This document shows, piece after piece, positions 60,998 through 64,000 of a stretch of DNA of 64,000 nt. This DNA is from Oceanibaculum nanhaiense (GTDB lineage: Bacteria; Pseudomonadota; Alphaproteobacteria; Oceanibaculales; Oceanibaculaceae). The notes beneath the pieces were generated by a model. It was not told where the DNA came from. It worked only from the letters and a program-made list of their open reading frames with translations, and did no database searches. Positions within the stretch are counted from its first letter, which is position 1. Each line of letters begins with the position of its first letter. The translations under genes and the position numbers were made by a program. Location: NCBI RefSeq assembly GCF_002148795.1, contig NZ_MPOB01000005.1, positions 151,023 to 215,022 on the forward strand, written 5' to 3'.

Positions 60998-62617
60998 CTA
61001 GTTTGTCACCGCGACAAAACGGATGCCCCGGCTGCGCGAGGCGTTCAGCGTGAAACCGCGGATGCGTCCATCTTCGCGGTGGAAACGCAGCGCGTCGCGG
61101 AATTGTGCGCCGAACCAGCCGACACGCCCGGTCAGCAGGTCGGGCCGGGTCGGCTCCAGCGGGCAGGGCGGCGCCGGCCCGCGCGGCCCCTCGATGCGGA
61201 CGGCAAGCCCGTCACCGGCGCGCTCGATCACCCAGTCGCTCATCAGTTCGGCGCTGCGGTAGCGTCCGATATAATCGTCCAACAGGTCCGCGCCGGTTGG
61301 TCCGGATGCGACCGGCCGGTAGGTCTCTATGCCGCCATCGACGCGGGTCAGCCGGAGGGCGAGGGAGGGCTCCTCCGCGACCTCGGCCGAGACGACGTCA
61401 TAGCCGCCCTGGAACACTGTATAGGCCATCCCGCCATCGCTGTTGGCCAGCGTGAAAGGCGTGCCGAAGCGGGTGGCGCCCAGCCGCCCCTCGGCATCGC
61501 TGAAGGTGAGGGTGGCGCCGGAGTCCTCATCGACGAAGGGGCCGGCTTTCGCCAGCCGCTCGATCAGCGCCGGACTGGGCTTGGCGAAGGGCGGTTCCGG
61601 GAAATCCATGTCCGGCATCAGATCGGCGATCAGCCGCGTCGTCAGATAGGCATTCACGCCCAGCGAATTGGCCAGGCAGATGACGCTGAGGCGGCGTTCG
61701 GGAATATGCAGGATGTTGGAGGTGAAGCCCGGCAGCAGGCCGCTATGCCCACAGGCCGACAGGCCGCGATAACGCTCCACCATCAGGCCATAGCCATAGC
61801 GGGCATGACCGCCGCCGGCCGGTCCGCTTGCGGTCAGGGGCGCCGGCTGGGCCAGGTTTTCCAGCGGATCGAGGTGCGGGTGGCTGCCCGCACCCCAGAT
61901 GCCCATCCAGGTCATCATATCCTCGACCGAGGACACAAGCCCGCCCTCGCCGCAGACCTCGAAGCCGCTGCCGGTGCGCCACAGCGCACCCTCGACCGGC
62001 GCATAGCCCTGGGCGCGGCGGGGGAAGGGTTCGGCGTCGAAGGGCAGCAGGGCGGTCGAGGCCATGCCCAGCGGCCCGAAGATGCGGGCCTGCAGGAAAT
62101 CCCGCAGGCTGACGCCGGACAGCCGCTCGATCAGGACGCTCAGCAGCACATAGCCGGCATTGGAGTAGAGATAGGCGCTGCCGGGCGGAAAGTTCGTGCC
62201 CTCCTGCCGCAGGATGATCGTCATCATCTCGGCGACGCTGCGCCGGTCCATCAGCGTGATGCCGGTCAGCCGGAAGGCCTCCAGCGAGTCGCGCAGCCCG
62301 CTGGTGTTGCTCATCAGATGGCGGATACGCAGCGGCACGCCATAATCCGGCAGCTCCGGCAGGTGCTGGCGCACCTCATCCTCGACCGACAGCTTGCCGT
62401 CCCGCGCCAGCATCAGCACGGCCAGGCAGGTGAACTGCTTGGTGATGGAGGCGATGCGGAACACTGTATCCGGCGCGTTTGGCACGCCGAGTTCGACATG
62501 GGCGAGACCGTAGCCCCGCTTGTGCAGAACCGCGCCATCCCGGATGACGGCGACGACGCAGCCGGGCGATCCCGGCTGCGTCCACCGTTCGAGAAGGGCG
62601 TCCACCGCCTCTATCAT
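60998..62617 (-). CDS. Serine hydrolase of the beta-lactamase class C/D-aminopeptidase type
   Basis: This encodes 539 residues without a clear signal peptide. The serine-hydrolase domain (about 1-340) has the active-site SITK (Ser near residue 57), YSNAGY (Y-x-N motif) and GHSGLLPG (HxG motif). About 200 further residues form one or two extra beta-barrel-like domains, as in the D-aminopeptidase DAP of Ochrobactrum, which is of similar length. It probably removes or cleaves N-terminal D-residues or short peptides rather than acting as a resistance enzyme. It precedes the GntR gene's end by 27 bases on the same strand. Confidence 0.87.
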   Translation of the reverse strand: MIEAVDALLERWTQPGSPGCVVAVIRDGAVLHKRGYGLAHVELGVPNAPDTVFRIASITKQFTCLAVLMLARDGKLSVEDEVRQHLPELPDYGVPLRIRHLMSNTSGLRDSLEAFRLTGITLMDRRSVAEMMTIILRQEGTNFPPGSAYLYSNAGYVLLSVLIERLSGVSLRDFLQARIFGPLGMASTALLPFDAEPFPRRAQGYAPVEGALWRTGSGFEVCGEGGLVSSVEDMMTWMGIWGAGSHPHLDPLENLAQPAPLTASGPAGGGHARYGYGLMVERYRGLSACGHSGLLPGFTSNILHIPERRLSVICLANSLGVNAYLTTRLIADLMPDMDFPEPPFAKPSPALIERLAKAGPFVDEDSGATLTFSDAEGRLGATRFGTPFTLANSDGGMAYTVFQGGYDVVSAEVAEEPSLALRLTRVDGGIETYRPVASGPTGADLLDDYIGRYRSAELMSDWVIERAGDGLAVRIEGPRGPAPPCPLEPTRPDLLTGRVGWFGAQFRDALRFHREDGRIRGFTLNASRSRGIRFVAVTN

Positions 62618-62644
62618 GACGTGACGCCCTTTCCGGCTTTGGTT

Positions 62645-63442
62645 CTACTCGTCGAGCAGCTGGCCGACCATGCGCAGACGGGAATTGTCGATATGGCTGC
62701 GCATGGCATTGCGGGCCGCGCCGGGATTGCGCTTCTCGATTGCCTTGTAGATGCGGGCATGTTCGGTGCGGACCAGATCCATCGGCTCGCTGCGCAGCTT
62801 CGACAGCTGACGGGCCAGCTTGATGCCGTCGCGCGCCGTGGTGTGCAGCATGTGCAGCGTCTTCACATACAGCGCGTTCTTGGTAGCGGTGGCGATGGCC
62901 ATGTGGAAGCTGAAATCGGCCTCCGCCCCTTCCTCGTCGTCACCGGCACCGAGATAGGTGTTGAAATATTCCAGCGCCTTCTCGATCGCGGCCAGATCGC
63001 TCTTCTCGCGCCGCTTGGCGGCGAGATAGGCGGCCTCGCCCTCCAGCGCCAGCCGCAGCTCGTAGCAGCGCAGCAGTTCGGCCAGCACGCCGGACGGCGC
63101 GAGGCGCACCAGCTCCGGCGTCGGCTTCGACATGACGTAGGTGCCCGAGCCGCGCCGCGAGGCGATGACGTTATCGGCGCGCAGCCGCGACAGCGCCTCA
63201 CGCACCACCGGCCTAGAGACCGAGAAGAGCTGGCACAGCTGCGCTTCGGATGGCAGCTTCTCGCCGACATCCAGCGAGCCGTTCACGATGTGCAGCATGA
63301 TCTGTTCGTAAAGCTGATCGGCCAGCTTGCTTTGGCGCACCGGCGCCACCGCCACGAAATCGATCATGGTGGCACCGCCTGTCAGAGAACTGGCTTTGCC
63401 CGATAGAGAACTGGTTTTGTTCGTCGCCTGTGCAGTTTCCAT
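62645..63442 (-). CDS. GntR/FadR-family transcriptional regulator
   Basis: The product is 265 residues. A GntR winged helix (about 33-100) contains KLPSEAQLCQLFSVSRPVVREALSRLRADNVIASRRGSGTYV, followed by an FCD ligand-binding domain with FHMAIATATKNALYVKTL and EHARIYKAIEKRNPGAARNAMRSHI (metal/ligand histidines). The start is ATG 63442 or ATG 63367; the 25-residue extension contains a 21-base tandem repeat (SSLSGKASSLTGG), so the shorter form is possible. It diverges from the CoA-transferase gene across 123 bases and probably regulates it, and maybe the downstream hydrolase. Confidence 0.88.
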   Translation of the reverse strand: METAQATNKTSSLSGKASSLTGGATMIDFVAVAPVRQSKLADQLYEQIMLHIVNGSLDVGEKLPSEAQLCQLFSVSRPVVREALSRLRADNVIASRRGSGTYVMSKPTPELVRLAPSGVLAELLRCYELRLALEGEAAYLAAKRREKSDLAAIEKALEYFNTYLGAGDDEEGAEADFSFHMAIATATKNALYVKTLHMLHTTARDGIKLARQLSKLRSEPMDLVRTEHARIYKAIEKRNPGAARNAMRSHIDNSRLRMVGQLLDE

Positions 63443-63565
63443 GCAGATTCCAACCCTGATTTTTTATTTGTATAGCTTGATGATATTAGCCTAGCACACT
63501 TATAGGTATGGCTGGGAGCGCGGAAGAACAGCTCCCGGAAAAGTAGCGCGGGAAAATAAAATACC

Positions 63566-64000
63566 ATGATTGATAAAAGAATGGCGACCCTGGCGGAAGC
63601 CGTCGCCGGAATCAAGGACGGCTCGACGCTTCTGGTCGGCGGGTTTGGCTCGGCCGGAGCGCCGACGGAGCTTATCCATGCCGTGCTGGACCAGGGGGCC
63701 AGGGATCTGGTGGTGGTGTCCAACAATGCCGGTGTCGGAACCGAGGGGCTGGCGGCACTGATGGCCGCGCGCCGGGTCCGGCGCATCGTCTGTTCCTATC
63801 CGCGCAGCGGCGGTTCGGTCGTGTTCGATGAGCTGTACGCCAAGGGCGAGATCGAGCTGGAGCTGCTGCCGCAGGGCACGATCAGCGAGCGACTGCGCTG
63901 CGCCGCAGCGGGCCTGGGCGGCTATTATTCGCCGGTCGGTGTCGGTACCAAGCTGGCCGAGGGCAAGGAGCTGCGGGAGATCGACGGCCGCACCTACGTG
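63566..64000 (+). CDS. CoA-transferase subunit A (3-oxoacid/3-oxoadipate type), truncated by the window
   Basis: The first 145 codons are visible and the gene runs off the right edge. The sequence shows KDGSTLLVGGFGSAGAPTELIHAVLDQG and VVVSNNAGVG, then LLPQGTISERLRCAAAGLGGYYSPVGVGTKLAEGKELREIDGRTYV, which is the subunit A pattern of family I CoA-transferases (PcaI/ScoA). The partner subunit B would be expected just downstream outside the window. ATG 63566, with a second Met five codons later. The divergent GntR regulator suggests substrate-induced expression. Confidence 0.9.
   Translation, partial: MIDKRMATLAEAVAGIKDGSTLLVGGFGSAGAPTELIHAVLDQGARDLVVVSNNAGVGTEGLAALMAARRVRRIVCSYPRSGGSVVFDELYAKGEIELELLPQGTISERLRCAAAGLGGYYSPVGVGTKLAEGKELREIDGRTYV

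Noticed and set aside
60998..62617. Serine hydrolase as a beta-lactamase resistance gene.
   Set aside because: No clear signal peptide and a 200-residue C-terminal extension fit D-aminopeptidase-type enzymes better.
61079..63406. 775-codon plus-strand frame across the serine hydrolase and GntR genes.
   Set aside because: It runs antisense to two well-supported genes and crosses their boundary; composition is that of a shadow frame.

Overview
This is GC-rich (about two thirds G+C), densely coded chromosomal DNA from an alphaproteobacterium, most likely of the Rhodospirillales. The best evidence for the class is a NepR/EcfG/PhyR-type general stress response locus (23259-25385) with two matching EcfG-type promoters. 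TamA/TamB, MlaA/MlaC, FliL, PilZ and the ArsR-methyltransferase/metF/metH cluster fit a free-living Gram-negative. The species is not determined. I saw no rRNA, tRNA, CRISPR array, prophage or transposase gene.

Layout. 1-1083: end of an ABC transporter gene and two small membrane proteins. 1215-7005: a sodium:solute (acetate-type) symporter with its DUF4212 subunit, diverging from a three-gene unit: an unrecognised protein, a membrane-anchored PAS/DEDDh exonuclease and a CBS-DUF294 nucleotidyltransferase-like protein. 7084-9978: a double-GNAT protein and a triple-PAS diguanylate cyclase. 10043-21319: a compact Wzx/Wzy-type exopolysaccharide cluster (two FkbM methyltransferases, flippase, initiating transferase, GH18 hydrolase, GumC-like copolymerase, SLBB export lipoprotein, WecG/TagA glycosyltransferase, polymerase). 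21484-23166: ettA. 23259-25385: general stress response locus, in which the PhyR position holds a protein with the sigma-like domain but no receiver domain.

25389-34908: envelope and housekeeping genes on the minus strand (tamB, tamA, mtgA, a dienelactone hydrolase-like protein, DUF1289, folD, DUF167, YggT). 34999-40448: methionine/one-carbon operon (ArsR-methyltransferase regulator, metF, metH) with an AT-rich near-palindrome in front of the regulator. 40609-48992: a possible small zinc-ribbon gene, mlaA, mlaC, a TPR protein, a bile-acid-symporter-like transporter, a 269-bp inverted-repeat element, a thioesterase, a second diguanylate cyclase and a ClC chloride channel. 49113-56930: FAD-linked D-lactate-type dehydrogenase, AsmA, a sulfotransferase/orphan ABC ATPase/small-protein operon and a glutamine amidotransferase. 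56977-64000: PilZ protein, a candidate small RNA with C-rich hairpin loops, gamma-glutamyltransferase, a small protein, FliL, GNAT, a serine hydrolase, a GntR regulator and the start of a CoA-transferase gene.

Together the window carries c-di-GMP signalling (two cyclases and a PilZ receptor) near exopolysaccharide and motility functions, a general stress response module with its own promoters, and a methionine regulon. The observations most worth following are the receiver-less PhyR-like protein, the candidate anti-Shine-Dalgarno small RNA at about 57497-57630, and the GH18 enzyme built into the polysaccharide operon.
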